Of a stretch of 64,000 bases of DNA, positions 42,696 to 54,355 are shown in pieces. The translations under genes were made by a program, and so were the position numbers. Origin of the DNA: JAICNG01 sp035249985 (GTDB lineage: Bacteria; Gemmatimonadota; Gemmatimonadetes; Gemmatimonadales; Gemmatimonadaceae); the NCBI GenBank assembly GCA_035249985.1, contig DATFFP010000070.1, forward strand, positions 13,805 to 77,804, read 5' to 3'. How positions within the stretch are numbered: position 1 is the first letter of the stretch; each line of letters starts with the position of its first letter. Below the pieces are notes generated by a model that was given only the letters and a program-made list of their open reading frames with translations, searched no databases and had not been told where the DNA came from.

Positions 42696-44903
42696 ATGAG
42701 CCGCACCCATACAGTTCCTCTGGATCCGGACCTGATCGACGTCGAGGCCAAGCGGACGTTCCACACCCGCCTGGTCCTCGGCATTGGGGCCGTGTCGCTC
42801 GTCGCGCTGGCGATGATTGCGTGGCCGGTGTCTCAATGGCTGGGCCGCGACGAGCGTGTGCGCGTCGACAGGCGGCTCACCGACGCCGCGACCCTCGCCT
42901 CCGTACGCGTGGAGCGTTATCTCGGCGATCACGAGCGACTGGTGACCGTTCTGGCATCTTCACCCTCCGTCGTCGATGCGGCGCGCGCGGCGGGCGACCG
43001 GTGGCGACGCGACGGGCTGGCGGGACGCCCGCTGGCCGAGCTCGAGGCGCGATTCGACGAGCGAAGGAGCCTCGACGTCGACACGCGGCTTCGCTCCTAT
43101 CTGCGTCAGCTTCGGAGCACCGGGGATGTCGCCGAGATCATCCTGACCGATGTGCACGGCGTCAACGCCATCACCACCGGCCGGACGTCCGACTTCGTCC
43201 AGTCCGACGAAGAGTGGTGGCAGCGCGCCATGCACGACGGGGCCGTCGCCACCGATGCCGCCTACGATTCGTCGGCGCGCGTCGTCTCGATCTCGATGAC
43301 CAGCGTCGTCCGGGAGGGGGCAGACGGGTCCGCGTTAGGCGTTCTCAAGGTCGTCTTCGGGCTGCGCGGGATCGACCAGGAGCTCACGCGCCTGGCCGGC
43401 GAGTCGGACATGCGCATCGAGCTGCTCGACGAGGATGGTCTCGTCGTCGCCGCCTCGAGCAGCGCCCCCCGCATGCGTCCCCTCGAAGGGCTTCAGGGCC
43501 TTCCCGCGGCGCACACCACGGGCGTCGTGACGCTGCGGTCGGCCGAGGAGCGCGAGCGGGCCGCGGTGCGAGCGACGAATGGTGGCCACTGGCGGATCGT
43601 CGCGCACCAGTCCGAGACGCTCGCTTTTGGTCGCCTGCATCGCATCCAGTTCGTGATCATCGTCTTCAGCCTCTTGCTGTTCGTGTTCATCGTGGCGGCG
43701 ATGCTCTTTCTCAACGCGTTCGTCGCGAAGCGAGTGAGTGAGCCGGCCTCGGCGCTCGCGAACGCCGCCGAGCAGGTCGCCTCTGGCGACTTGAGCGTGA
43801 CGGTGTATGCGTCGGCGGAGACCGATGAGGTCGGGCGCTTGAGCCGCGCGGTTGACACGATGGTCGATGAGCTGCGCCGGCTCGTCTCGGCGATTCGCGC
43901 TGCCGCGCAGGAGACGGCGGCCATGGCAGCGCAGATCACCGCGGGCTCCGAGCAGATGTCCGCGTCGGCGTCGGAGATGGCGCAGACGTCGAACGATCTC
44001 AGTCATCAGTCCACGGAGATGGCCCAGACGACGCAGCGCATCGCCGCTGATGCGGCCCGACTGGTCGAGATCTCCACGCGGCTCGCGACCGGCGCGCGCG
44101 ATGGTGTCGAGCGCAACGTCCGTCTTCGCGAGCTCGCCTCGGCGAACCGTCAGCGGCTCGACGACGGCTCTACCGCGCTCACGGCACTCGTCGCCGATGC
44201 GCAGGCGGGTGCCGCCGCCTCGGATGCGCTGGTGCGCGCGAGCGAGGAGATTCGCGCGTTCGTGACGCTCGTCCGACGCATGGCCAAGCAGTCGAAGCTG
44301 CTCGCGCTCAACGCGTCAATGGAGGCGGCTCGCGCGGGCGAGCATGGTGAAGGGTTTGCGGTGGTCGCGAGTGAGATTCGCAAGCTCGCCGCCACGTCCA
44401 CCGAGGCATCCGAGCGGACGGAAGCGATCGTCAACGACGTCTTGACGCGCGTCGACGAGTCACGGGCGACGAGCCAGCGCACGATGCAGACGGCGACGGC
44501 GGTACAGGCCGCCACACAGCATGCCGTCTCATCCTTTCATCAGATCGAGAACGCGGTCATCGAGGCAGAGACGTGGGTGGGCACGATCGAGCAATCCGCC
44601 GGCGAGTCGAACACGCTGGTCGCGGAGATGACGACGCGCCTCGATGCGATCGCGCGAGGCACGGATGCCTTCGCGGCGGCAATGGAGCAGGTCGCGGCCT
44701 CGAGCGAGCAGCAGAGCGCGAGCACGCAGGAAATCGCGGCCGCGGCCTCGATGCTGGCTACCGCCTCCGAGCAGCTGTCGCGTCTGGTCGCGACGTTCCG
44801 GACGGACCGTGGGGTGACGTCACTGGCGGACCTTCTGCCTCCGGCGCCGGCGCCCGTCGTTGCCGAGGCTCCGGCGGAGGAGAACGAGCCGGTGGAGGCA
44901 TAG
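42696..44903 (+). CDS. Methyl-accepting chemotaxis protein
   Basis: 735 residues. Two membrane helices (about 25-45 and about 318-340, 'FVIIVFSLLLFVFIVAAMLFL') flank a dCache-like periplasmic sensor of roughly 270 residues ('ILTDVHGVNAITTGRTSDF', 'VVFGLRGIDQELTRL'). A HAMP domain (about 340-395) and a long coiled-coil signalling domain follow, with the conserved hairpin tip 'KQSKLLALNASMEAARAGE' and 'GFAVVASEIRKLA'. It reports ligand binding to CheA through CheW. No che genes are in the window. ATG 42696 is preferred over 42657, which would start inside the palindromic promoter region. Confidence 0.95.
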   Translation: MSRTHTVPLDPDLIDVEAKRTFHTRLVLGIGAVSLVALAMIAWPVSQWLGRDERVRVDRRLTDAATLASVRVERYLGDHERLVTVLASSPSVVDAARAAGDRWRRDGLAGRPLAELEARFDERRSLDVDTRLRSYLRQLRSTGDVAEIILTDVHGVNAITTGRTSDFVQSDEEWWQRAMHDGAVATDAAYDSSARVVSISMTSVVREGADGSALGVLKVVFGLRGIDQELTRLAGESDMRIELLDEDGLVVAASSSAPRMRPLEGLQGLPAAHTTGVVTLRSAEERERAAVRATNGGHWRIVAHQSETLAFGRLHRIQFVIIVFSLLLFVFIVAAMLFLNAFVAKRVSEPASALANAAEQVASGDLSVTVYASAETDEVGRLSRAVDTMVDELRRLVSAIRAAAQETAAMAAQITAGSEQMSASASEMAQTSNDLSHQSTEMAQTTQRIAADAARLVEISTRLATGARDGVERNVRLRELASANRQRLDDGSTALTALVADAQAGAAASDALVRASEEIRAFVTLVRRMAKQSKLLALNASMEAARAGEHGEGFAVVASEIRKLAATSTEASERTEAIVNDVLTRVDESRATSQRTMQTATAVQAATQHAVSSFHQIENAVIEAETWVGTIEQSAGESNTLVAEMTTRLDAIARGTDAFAAAMEQVAASSEQQSASTQEIAAAASMLATASEQLSRLVATFRTDRGVTSLADLLPPAPAPVVAEAPAEENEPVEA

Positions 44904-44913
44904 ACTCTTTGGG

Positions 44914-45048
44914 AACGGCAAAGATGACAGAGTTCAGAATGCAGAATACAGAATTCAGATAGACCAAACGGGGAGCCAGTATTGGGGCTCCCCGCCGTCG
45001 TTTCTGAATTCTGAATTCTGTATTCTGAACTCTGTCATCTTTGCCGTT
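44914..45048. repeat. Family F heptamer palindrome (AT-rich)
   Basis: Arms 44914-44958 and 45004-45048 match at 43 of 45 positions. The inner part of each arm consists of CAGAATT/CAGAATA/CAGAATG heptamers; the outer part (AACGGCAAAGATGACAGAG) is unique. A central hairpin, CGGGGAGCC with GGCTCCCCG, sits at about 44969-44994. It is much richer in A+T than its surroundings and fills the junction between convergent chemoreceptor and small-protein genes. Confidence 0.95.
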
Positions 45049-45061
45049 TACAGGACCTTTT

Positions 45062-45367
45062 TTACGCCCCCTCGAAATACGCGCGAATGCACGTCGTCAC
45101 CACCCACTCCCTCAGCTGCCTCTCCTCACTCGAGCTCGACCGCGCGGTTCGCGGCTCGTCCATCACCTGCTTCAGAGTGACGATCAGCTCCTCCGGGCGC
45201 AGCGCGCGCTCGCGGGCCTCGGTCGCCACGGCCCGAAGCGCCGCCTGAAGCGCTTCATCCCCGGCAGCGGGGCTTTGTCGTCGGTCGTTGATAGCCCTGC
45301 GGAGGTGCTCGAGCGTTGCCTCGCTGAGGGGACGGGACTCGGGCATCAGAGGGTTCGGCGCATTCAT
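45062..45367 (-). CDS. Small hypothetical protein
   Basis: 101 residues, predicted all-helical and charged. It has no signal or membrane segment. The C-terminal block (LREWVVTTCIRAYFEG) looks like a packed amphipathic helix. No family recognised. It is convergent with the chemoreceptor gene across repeat F and divergent from the receiver-like gene. Reality rests on codon pattern and clean boundaries between neighbours. Confidence 0.65.
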   Translation of the reverse strand: MNAPNPLMPESRPLSEATLEHLRRAINDRRQSPAAGDEALQAALRAVATEARERALRPEELIVTLKQVMDEPRTARSSSSEERQLREWVVTTCIRAYFEGA

Positions 45368-45490
45368 TGCGGGCGGGGGCGCGGGCAGGACCGCGGGAGG
45401 GGCCTCACGTCGGCGTGAAGGCGCGGCGGGACATCATACATTCGTTTTCCTGACGAGTCAAAGGGGCCGCGGTGCATCCGTTGCACTTTA

Positions 45491-46174
45491 GTGCCCTGCC
45501 GCACCCAGTGGAGAAGCTGGACTATCCCGAACTCACTCTCGAAGATTCTGGTCCTTGCCCGCGAGCCGCTCGTGGCGGCACTCGTGGGCTTGCTGCTCGA
45601 GCTCGACAAGTACGAGCCGGCCTTCGCGCTCCCCAACGAATCGCCTGAAGAGGCGGTCCGACGCGTGCGGCCCTTCCTCGTCCTCCTGCTCGACGGCGCC
45701 TTCGAGGAGGCCGCCTCGGATGTCTTTCACGCCCGGCTAAAGGGAATCCCGGTCGTGCTCTTCGCGACGCCGAGCAATGAAGCTGCCGTGCGTACGGTGG
45801 CGAATCAGCGGAACCTTCCCTGGTTCACCATGCCAGTCGACCGGGAGACACTGGTTCGAGCGATTCGGGAGGCCGCGGCGAGCCTCGTTACGCGGTCTGG
45901 GCAGGACCGCCGTCATCCCACCGCGCATCGAACGCCCGACGGGATACTCATCTTCCGCGATCGCGCGGGACGAGAGTGGCAGGTCTACGACCGCCGCGCC
46001 GGAGAGCGCCGTGCACGCTCCGCCGGCGACAACGGCTATCGCGCCTTTGTGAACCACGCGGGCGAGGAATGGTGGTACGAGCTCGCGCCGCACGAAGCCG
46101 TGGAGAATTCAGTCGACGCCCTCGAGCGTCAGCTCGCGGCGGCAATGCGTCGGGACGTCAGCACCTCGTCCTGA
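45491..46174 (+). CDS. Degenerate receiver-like (pseudo-receiver) protein
   Basis: 227 residues from GTG 45491. Residues about 17-125 follow the receiver fold: 'KILVLAREPLVAALVGLLLE', 'RRVRPFLVLLLDG', 'GIPVVLFATPS' and a terminal helix 'RETLVRAIREAAASLV'. The acidic pair that holds Mg2+ after beta1 is missing (LAREP), and the phospho-acceptor position is doubtful, so it probably is not phosphorylated in the normal way. The C-terminal about 95 residues contain a small beta-rich unit ('ILIFRDRAGREWQVYDRRAGERR') with no recognised family. No kinase is adjacent. It ends 4 bases before the convergent nicotinamidase gene. Confidence 0.7.
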   Translation: MPCRTQWRSWTIPNSLSKILVLAREPLVAALVGLLLELDKYEPAFALPNESPEEAVRRVRPFLVLLLDGAFEEAASDVFHARLKGIPVVLFATPSNEAAVRTVANQRNLPWFTMPVDRETLVRAIREAAASLVTRSGQDRRHPTAHRTPDGILIFRDRAGREWQVYDRRAGERRARSAGDNGYRAFVNHAGEEWWYELAPHEAVENSVDALERQLAAAMRRDVSTSS

Positions 46175-46178
46175 CGGG

Positions 46179-46823
46179 TCAACACGCGGCCGTGCCGGTC
46201 ACGACCTGATGCGTCGTGACCAACCGGACGCCGCGCTCTCTCCACGAGTCGAGCAGTCCTTCGGCTACCTCGGCATGGATGGGTCTGGTGGCATCGGTAA
46301 CCGCGTGGATGCGTGGGATGCCGCGCGCGAGCAGCCCCTCGATCGCGTAGCGATTGCACACGTCCAGGGCGACGCCATACACGATGACATCGGTGGGGGC
46401 GAGCGCCTCGATCACGACGTCGGTGTTGGGATTCGTGAAGACGTCGAACCAATGCTTGCGAATGAGGATGTCTCCATCGCGCGTGTGAAGTAGCCGAGTC
46501 AGCTGCTCGCGTGGCGTGGGTGCCGGCTCGACGACCACCGGCGCCGAGAGCGCGGTCTCCGGGATCTTGCTCGCCCCGGGCGTGCCTCTCATGCAATGCT
46601 CGGGAAAGGTCTCGCGAAAATCAGGGGTGGAGGACAGCTCGCGGTGCCCGGGCTCGTGATCATCGGCGGTCGCCACGATCCGGATGCCACGCTCGTGCGC
46701 GTAATCGGTGAGCCGCTTGAGATTCGGCTTGATGGACTCGGCGTCGGGCACGTACAGCTTGCCCGACGCATCCATGAAATCGTGCTGGGTATCGACGTCC
46801 CAGAAAATCAGACCTGAAGCCAC
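46179..46823 (-). CDS. Isochorismatase-family hydrolase, nicotinamidase-like
   Basis: 214 residues from GTG 46823, 4 bases after the upstream stop. The nicotinamidase triad is complete: Asp11 (FWDVDTQHDFM), Lys123 (IRKHWFD) and Cys156 (ALDVCNRYA). The metal ligands are suggested by 'ATADDHEPGHREL' (Asp-x-His and a second His), as in PncA. It would turn nicotinamide into nicotinate for NAD salvage; the next enzyme of that route, nicotinate phosphoribosyltransferase, is encoded at 53290. Other isochorismatase-type amidases remain possible. It shares an operon with the glycosylasparaginase gene. Confidence 0.85.
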   Translation of the reverse strand: MASGLIFWDVDTQHDFMDASGKLYVPDAESIKPNLKRLTDYAHERGIRIVATADDHEPGHRELSSTPDFRETFPEHCMRGTPGASKIPETALSAPVVVEPAPTPREQLTRLLHTRDGDILIRKHWFDVFTNPNTDVVIEALAPTDVIVYGVALDVCNRYAIEGLLARGIPRIHAVTDATRPIHAEVAEGLLDSWRERGVRLVTTHQVVTGTAAC

Positions 46824-46827
46824 GTGC

Positions 46828-47880
46828 TCACCGCCGGGGGCGCTCCTCTCGCTTGAAGAGAAAAACGGAGTCCTCGAGCCGGGCGCCCTTCGCGTCGGCG
46901 ACCGCGAATCGGCCGCCGGAGTAGATGCTGGCGCCACCGTACGACCCATCCTTCGCGATGGCGTAGAAGTTCAGATCGAACCGCGGCCGCCCATTGTCGC
47001 CGAGAAGCCGGCGCTCGGTCATCGCCACGACGCGCTCGAGCGTCGCGAGACACGCCTGCTGGGGCGTAAGACCTCGCCGCATTCCCTCTACGGTAAGGAA
47101 CGCTCCGCAGACCTTGATGTTCGCTTCCCCGCGGCCGGTCGAACCCGCGGCCCCGACCCCGTTGTCGCAGTACTGCCCCGCCCCGATGATCGGCGAATCG
47201 CCGACACGACCCGGGATCTTCCAGGAGAGCCCGCTGGTGGTGGTCACCGAGGCGATGTCGCCGCTCGAGGTGACCGCGTTCATGTTGATCGTCCCGGTCG
47301 AAAACCTGATCGCGACGTCATCGTCGTGATCGAGCCAGTTGTCGTCGGGGCTGATCCGTGCCTTCCACCGAAGCCAGTCCTGCCGTGATTTCTCGGTGAG
47401 GAGGTTCTGCTCCTTGAATCCCATCGCGAGCGCGAACTGCTTCGCTCCGGGCCCTACGAGCAGGATGTGATCGGTGTAGTCCATCACCGCCTTGGCGACG
47501 AGCGATGGCGTCGCGATTCCTTCCAGCGACGCCACTGCGCCAGCGCGGCGTGTCGGACCATGCATGCACGAGGCGTCGAGCTGAACCACGCCGTCGGCGT
47601 TCGGGAGGCCGCCGAGACCGACCGACTGATCTTCGGGATCGAGCTCCTGGATGTTGACGCCGGCGATCGCCGCGTCGAGGGGATCGGCGCCCTTCGTGAG
47701 CATTTCGTACGCGCGCGCCACTCCTCGGATGCCGTTGGCGGACGCAATGACCGTCGGACGCGAGGCTCGCCACGCGGGCGCAGCCGTGCTGGCCTCGAGG
47801 CGGCCAGCACTTCCCAGAGAAAGTCCGGCCGCGGCAGCGGCACCAGTGCCCAGAAAATGTCGGCGAGACACGGAAGACAT
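46828..47880 (-). CDS. Tat-exported glycosylasparaginase-like Ntn hydrolase
   Basis: 350 residues. A twin-arginine signal (SRRHFLGTGAAAAAG) implies a folded periplasmic enzyme. Residues about 40-345 match N4-(beta-N-acetylglucosaminyl)-L-asparaginase: 'VGLGGLPNADGVVQLDA', 'VTTTSGLSWKIPGRVGDSP' and 'GAGQYCDNGVGAAGSTGRGE'. These enzymes cut themselves before a threonine that becomes the nucleophile. That residue is Thr197 here, but the usual His-Asp-Thr-Ile-Gly is replaced by Thr-Gly-Thr-Ile-Asn, so the residue before the cut is Gly rather than Asp. Self-processing may follow a variant route. It would release asparagine-linked sugars or act on isoaspartyl peptides. Confidence 0.9.
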   Translation of the reverse strand: MSSVSRRHFLGTGAAAAAGLSLGSAGRLEASTAAPAWRASRPTVIASANGIRGVARAYEMLTKGADPLDAAIAGVNIQELDPEDQSVGLGGLPNADGVVQLDASCMHGPTRRAGAVASLEGIATPSLVAKAVMDYTDHILLVGPGAKQFALAMGFKEQNLLTEKSRQDWLRWKARISPDDNWLDHDDDVAIRFSTGTINMNAVTSSGDIASVTTTSGLSWKIPGRVGDSPIIGAGQYCDNGVGAAGSTGRGEANIKVCGAFLTVEGMRRGLTPQQACLATLERVVAMTERRLLGDNGRPRFDLNFYAIAKDGSYGGASIYSGGRFAVADAKGARLEDSVFLFKREERPRR

Positions 47881-47946
47881 CGGCGACCTCTCGAGAGTGA
47901 CGTCGGGAATCTGTGGGCGTTGCGACTGGAGGGCTACCCGTCGGAC

Positions 47947-48088
47947 TAGGGGTCAGGAGTCAGGAGTCAGGGATCAGGGATGGAAAGGCGCGGCAGCGAA
48001 GCTGCCGCGCTCCTCTGATGAGGCCGCTCGCGCAAAGCGCGGCGGCCCTTTCCATCCCTGATCCCTGACTCCTGACTCCTGATCCCTA
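47947..48088. repeat. Family A cloverleaf palindrome (A4)
   Basis: Arms 47947-47988 and 48047-48088 match at 41 of 42 positions. Interior: hairpin CGCGGCAGC-GAA-GCTGCCGCG (47989-48009), the short CTCCTCTGATGAG, and the hairpin GCCGCTCGCGC with complement. It lies in the divergent gap between the glycosylasparaginase and cNMP-aspartase genes, so it is not restricted to gene ends. Its 3' edge is 51 bases before the aspartase ATG. Confidence 0.95.
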
Positions 48089-48139
48089 ACACGCCCTGCC
48101 TAGCAGCCGTGAGGGCGCCGCCAGTAGCTTCCACGGACC

Positions 48140-50014
48140 ATGGCGACTCCCCTGGCCGACCGCCTGCGCGCGTTCTCGTTTTTCAGCGGGTTCCCGCAGG
48201 AAAACCTGTGGCATCTCTCGCGTCGCATGCGGGAGCGAACCCTCGAGGCGGATGAAACGATCTTCCGTGAGGGCGATCCGCGCCATCTGTTCGGCATCAT
48301 CGTCAGTGGCAGCGTCGCGATCGAAAAACGGCGCGGCGACCGGGTGGAACGGCTCGCGAGCCTCGGCGCCGGCGAAGCGCTGGGCGAAGGCATCCTCCTC
48401 GATGACTCACCCCACGGCACGAGCGCGCGAACACTCGAGCGCACGGAGCTGGCGTACCTCGAGGCCGCGGACATCCAGGAGATTCTAAAGGACCGCGCCA
48501 CGTTGTATGCGGCGCTCGTCGCGCGCGCCGCGAAGGCAATCTCCGAGCGCCTTCGCGCGGCGGACGCGACCCTCGTTGGACGCGGGCGCACGATGGGATT
48601 CGGCGGCGGTCGTACCCGCGAAGAGCACGACCTGCTCGGCGATCGCCAGGTCCCCGACGACGCGCTCTACGGAATTCAGACGCTCCGCGCCGTCGAGAAC
48701 TTCCCCATCACCGGCGTGGCGCTGCGCGAGTTCCCGACGCTGATCAATGCGCTCGCCATCGTGAAAGAGGCGGCCGCGCTGGCGAATCAGGATCTGGGGC
48801 TGCTCGACCCGGAGCTCGCGGAAGTGATCGTGCGCGCGGCTCAGGAAATTCGGTCGGGGCGCCATCACGAGCACTTCCTCGTCGACATGATTCAGGGTGG
48901 CGCCGGCACGTCGACGAACATGAATGCCAACGAGGTCATCGCGAATCGCGCGCTCGAGCTCATGGGACGTCGGCGCGGCGACTACGACGTCGTCCATCCC
49001 AACAGCCACGTGAACCTGTCGCAGTCGACGAACGACGTCTACCCGACCGCGCTGAAGCTCGCGCTGCATGCGAGCATCTCGAGCCTGCAACATGCGCTGA
49101 TCGAGGTGGCGACGGCGTTCAAGGCGAAGGGGCGCGAATTCGCCGGTATGCTCAAGATGGGACGCACCCAGCTGCAGGACGCCGTCCCCATGACGCTCGG
49201 CCAGGAGTTCGCCGCGTTCGGGCACACGATTCTCGAAGACGTGGACCGATTGGGCGAAGCGCAAGCGCTGATTCGCGAGATCAACATGGGTGCGACCGCC
49301 ATCGGCACGCGCATCAACGCGCCCGAGCGCTATCCGGAAGCGGTGCGGGCGCACATCGAGCGCATCAGCGGCATCCCAGTGATCACGGCGCCCGACCTCG
49401 TCGAGGCGACCGCCGACACCGGTGTGTTCGTCCAGCTCTCGGGCGTGGTGAAGCGCAGCGCGGTGAAGCTCTCGAAGATCTGCAACGACCTTCGTCTGCT
49501 CTCCTCCGGCCCGCGGGCGGGGCTGTCGGAGATCAATCTGCCGGCGATGCAGCCGGGCTCCTCGATCATGCCGGGCAAGGTCAACCCCGTGATCCCCGAG
49601 GTCGTCAATCAGGTGTGCTTCGACGTCATCGGGGGTGACGTCACCGTTACGCTGGCGGCCGAAGCGGGGCAGCTGCAGCTCAACGTCTTCGAGCCGATCA
49701 TCGCGTTCCGTCTGCTGCGCGGCATGGAGTCGCTCCGCAATGCGTGCGTCGTCCTCCGCGAGCGCTGCGTCGTCGGCATCACCGCCAATCCCGACCGCAT
49801 GCGCTGGTTCGTGGAGAATTCGATCGGCATCGTGACGGCGCTCGTCCCGACCATCGGCTACGAAACGGCAACCGAAGTCGCGCGCACCGCGCTCGACAGC
49901 GGACGGAGCGTGTACGATCTGGTGATGGAGCGCGGACTCATGACGCGCGCCGAGCTCGACCGCGCGCTGGATCCGGAGCGAATGGCCGGCGCGGCCGGCG
50001 CGCCGGTCCGCTAA
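48140..50014 (+). CDS. aspA: Aspartate ammonia-lyase fused to a cyclic-nucleotide-binding-like domain
   Basis: 624 residues. Residues about 8-125 are a cNMP-binding fold ('FFSGFPQENLWHLSRRM', 'EADETIFREGDP', 'GIIVSGSVAIEKRRG', 'LGEGILLDDSP'). The arginine that normally grips the cyclic phosphate is not in its usual place (SPHGTSAR instead of PRSA), so ligand binding is uncertain. Residues about 155-615 are an aspartase: 'EEHDLLGDRQVPDDALYGIQ', 'TLRAVENFPITG' (TLRA.ENF is aspartase rather than fumarase style) and the catalytic loop GSSIMPGKVNP at 473-483. The reaction is aspartate to fumarate plus ammonia. The fusion suggests allosteric control of aspartate breakdown. Confidence 0.92.
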   Translation: MATPLADRLRAFSFFSGFPQENLWHLSRRMRERTLEADETIFREGDPRHLFGIIVSGSVAIEKRRGDRVERLASLGAGEALGEGILLDDSPHGTSARTLERTELAYLEAADIQEILKDRATLYAALVARAAKAISERLRAADATLVGRGRTMGFGGGRTREEHDLLGDRQVPDDALYGIQTLRAVENFPITGVALREFPTLINALAIVKEAAALANQDLGLLDPELAEVIVRAAQEIRSGRHHEHFLVDMIQGGAGTSTNMNANEVIANRALELMGRRRGDYDVVHPNSHVNLSQSTNDVYPTALKLALHASISSLQHALIEVATAFKAKGREFAGMLKMGRTQLQDAVPMTLGQEFAAFGHTILEDVDRLGEAQALIREINMGATAIGTRINAPERYPEAVRAHIERISGIPVITAPDLVEATADTGVFVQLSGVVKRSAVKLSKICNDLRLLSSGPRAGLSEINLPAMQPGSSIMPGKVNPVIPEVVNQVCFDVIGGDVTVTLAAEAGQLQLNVFEPIIAFRLLRGMESLRNACVVLRERCVVGITANPDRMRWFVENSIGIVTALVPTIGYETATEVARTALDSGRSVYDLVMERGLMTRAELDRALDPERMAGAAGAPVR

Positions 50015-50023
50015 CCTGGCCGT

Positions 50024-53205
<3,182 letters not shown>

Positions 53206-53215
<10 letters not shown>

Positions 53216-53282
53216 AGGCGCTAGAGGCGCTAAACTAATCCCCCTCAGCGCCCCTAGCGCCCTTAGCGCCCCTAGCGCCCTT
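53206..53282. repeat. Family H nonamer palindrome (H1)
   Basis: Three GAGGCGCTA units (53206-53235) face four AGCGCCCCT/AGCGCCCTT units (53245-53282). The kinase stop codon TAG is part of the second unit boundary. It lies between the kinase and nicotinate phosphoribosyltransferase genes, 8 bases before the latter's ATG. Confidence 0.93.
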
Positions 53283-53289
53283 CACCACC

Positions 53290-54354
53290 ATGCCCCCACG
53301 ACGACGAAAGCGGCTCGACCCTGCGGTGTTCAATCTGCCGGTCGACAAGATGCGGCAGGGCTACTACTCCGACAAATATTTCGTCCGCGCGCGCGAGATC
53401 CTTCGCGCCGACACCCACTCGCCGCGCGTGACCATGCAGGTCTTCGGCAAATCGCAGGCGTTCCTCGGCGGCATGGATGAGGCGATCGCCATTCTCAAGC
53501 TGTGCACCGATGACTGGGGCGCGCTCGAGGTGCAGGCGCTGTACGACGGCGATCGCATCGAGCCCTGGGAGACCGTGATGCTCATCGAAGGCCCGTACGA
53601 CGCCTTCGCGCATCTCGAAACGCTGTACCTCGGCGTGCTCGCGCGACGGACGCGTGTGGGAACGAACGTGCGGGCAGTGGTGGAGGCGGCCCGCCCCAAG
53701 CAGGTCATGTTCTTCCCGGCGCGCCACGATCACTGGCTCGTGCAGACCGGCGATGGCTACGCGGCGCACATCGCCGGCGCGATCGGGGTCTCGACCGACG
53801 CGCAGGCCAGCTGGTGGGGCTCGTCAGGCATTGGTACGGTCCCGCACGCTCTCATCGCCGCCTACCGCGGCAACACCGCCCTCGCCACGAAGAAATTCGC
53901 CGAGTACATGGATCCCGAGGTGCAGATCATTACGCTGGTGGACTACGAGAACGATTGTGTGGCGACCAGCCTCGACGTGGCTCGAGAGCTTGGCGACCGA
54001 CTGTGGGGGGTTCGCATCGACACGTCGGAAAACCTGGTGGACAAATCGATCATCCCCGTGATGGGCTCCTTCCGCCCGACCGGGGTCAACCCGCACCTCG
54101 TGTGGAACGTGCGCAACGCGCTCGACTCGGAAGGATTCGGGCATGTGAAGATCGTCGTCTCGGGGGGCTTCACCGCCGAGAAGATCCGGTTCTTCGAAGA
54201 ACAGCTGGTGCCGGTGGACGCCTATGGAGTGGGCTCCTCCCTGTTCGCCGGTCGTTTCGACTTTACCGCCGACATCGTCCTCGTAGAAGGAAAGCCCGAG
54301 GCGAAAGTCGGACGGGAGTTTCGGCCGAATAAGAGGCTGGAGAAGGTGAAGTAG
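53290..54354 (+). CDS. Nicotinate phosphoribosyltransferase
   Basis: 354 residues. It joins nicotinate to phosphoribosyl pyrophosphate in the Preiss-Handler salvage route to NAD. Recognised by the quinolinate/nicotinate phosphoribosyltransferase barrel: 'MRQGYYSDKYFVRAREIL' (start), 'YLGVLARRTRVGTNV', 'FFPARHDHW', 'GTVPHALIAAY', 'WGVRIDTSENLVDKS', 'VSGGFTAEKI' and 'YGVGSSLFAG' (phosphate loop). It is shorter than E. coli PncB and resembles the compact group found in archaea and many soil bacteria. No Shine-Dalgarno is visible, because repeat H1 ends 8 bases before the ATG. A nicotinamidase that could feed it is encoded 7 kb upstream. Confidence 0.92.
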   Translation: MPPRRRKRLDPAVFNLPVDKMRQGYYSDKYFVRAREILRADTHSPRVTMQVFGKSQAFLGGMDEAIAILKLCTDDWGALEVQALYDGDRIEPWETVMLIEGPYDAFAHLETLYLGVLARRTRVGTNVRAVVEAARPKQVMFFPARHDHWLVQTGDGYAAHIAGAIGVSTDAQASWWGSSGIGTVPHALIAAYRGNTALATKKFAEYMDPEVQIITLVDYENDCVATSLDVARELGDRLWGVRIDTSENLVDKSIIPVMGSFRPTGVNPHLVWNVRNALDSEGFGHVKIVVSGGFTAEKIRFFEEQLVPVDAYGVGSSLFAGRFDFTADIVLVEGKPEAKVGREFRPNKRLEKVK

Positions 54355-54355
54355 T

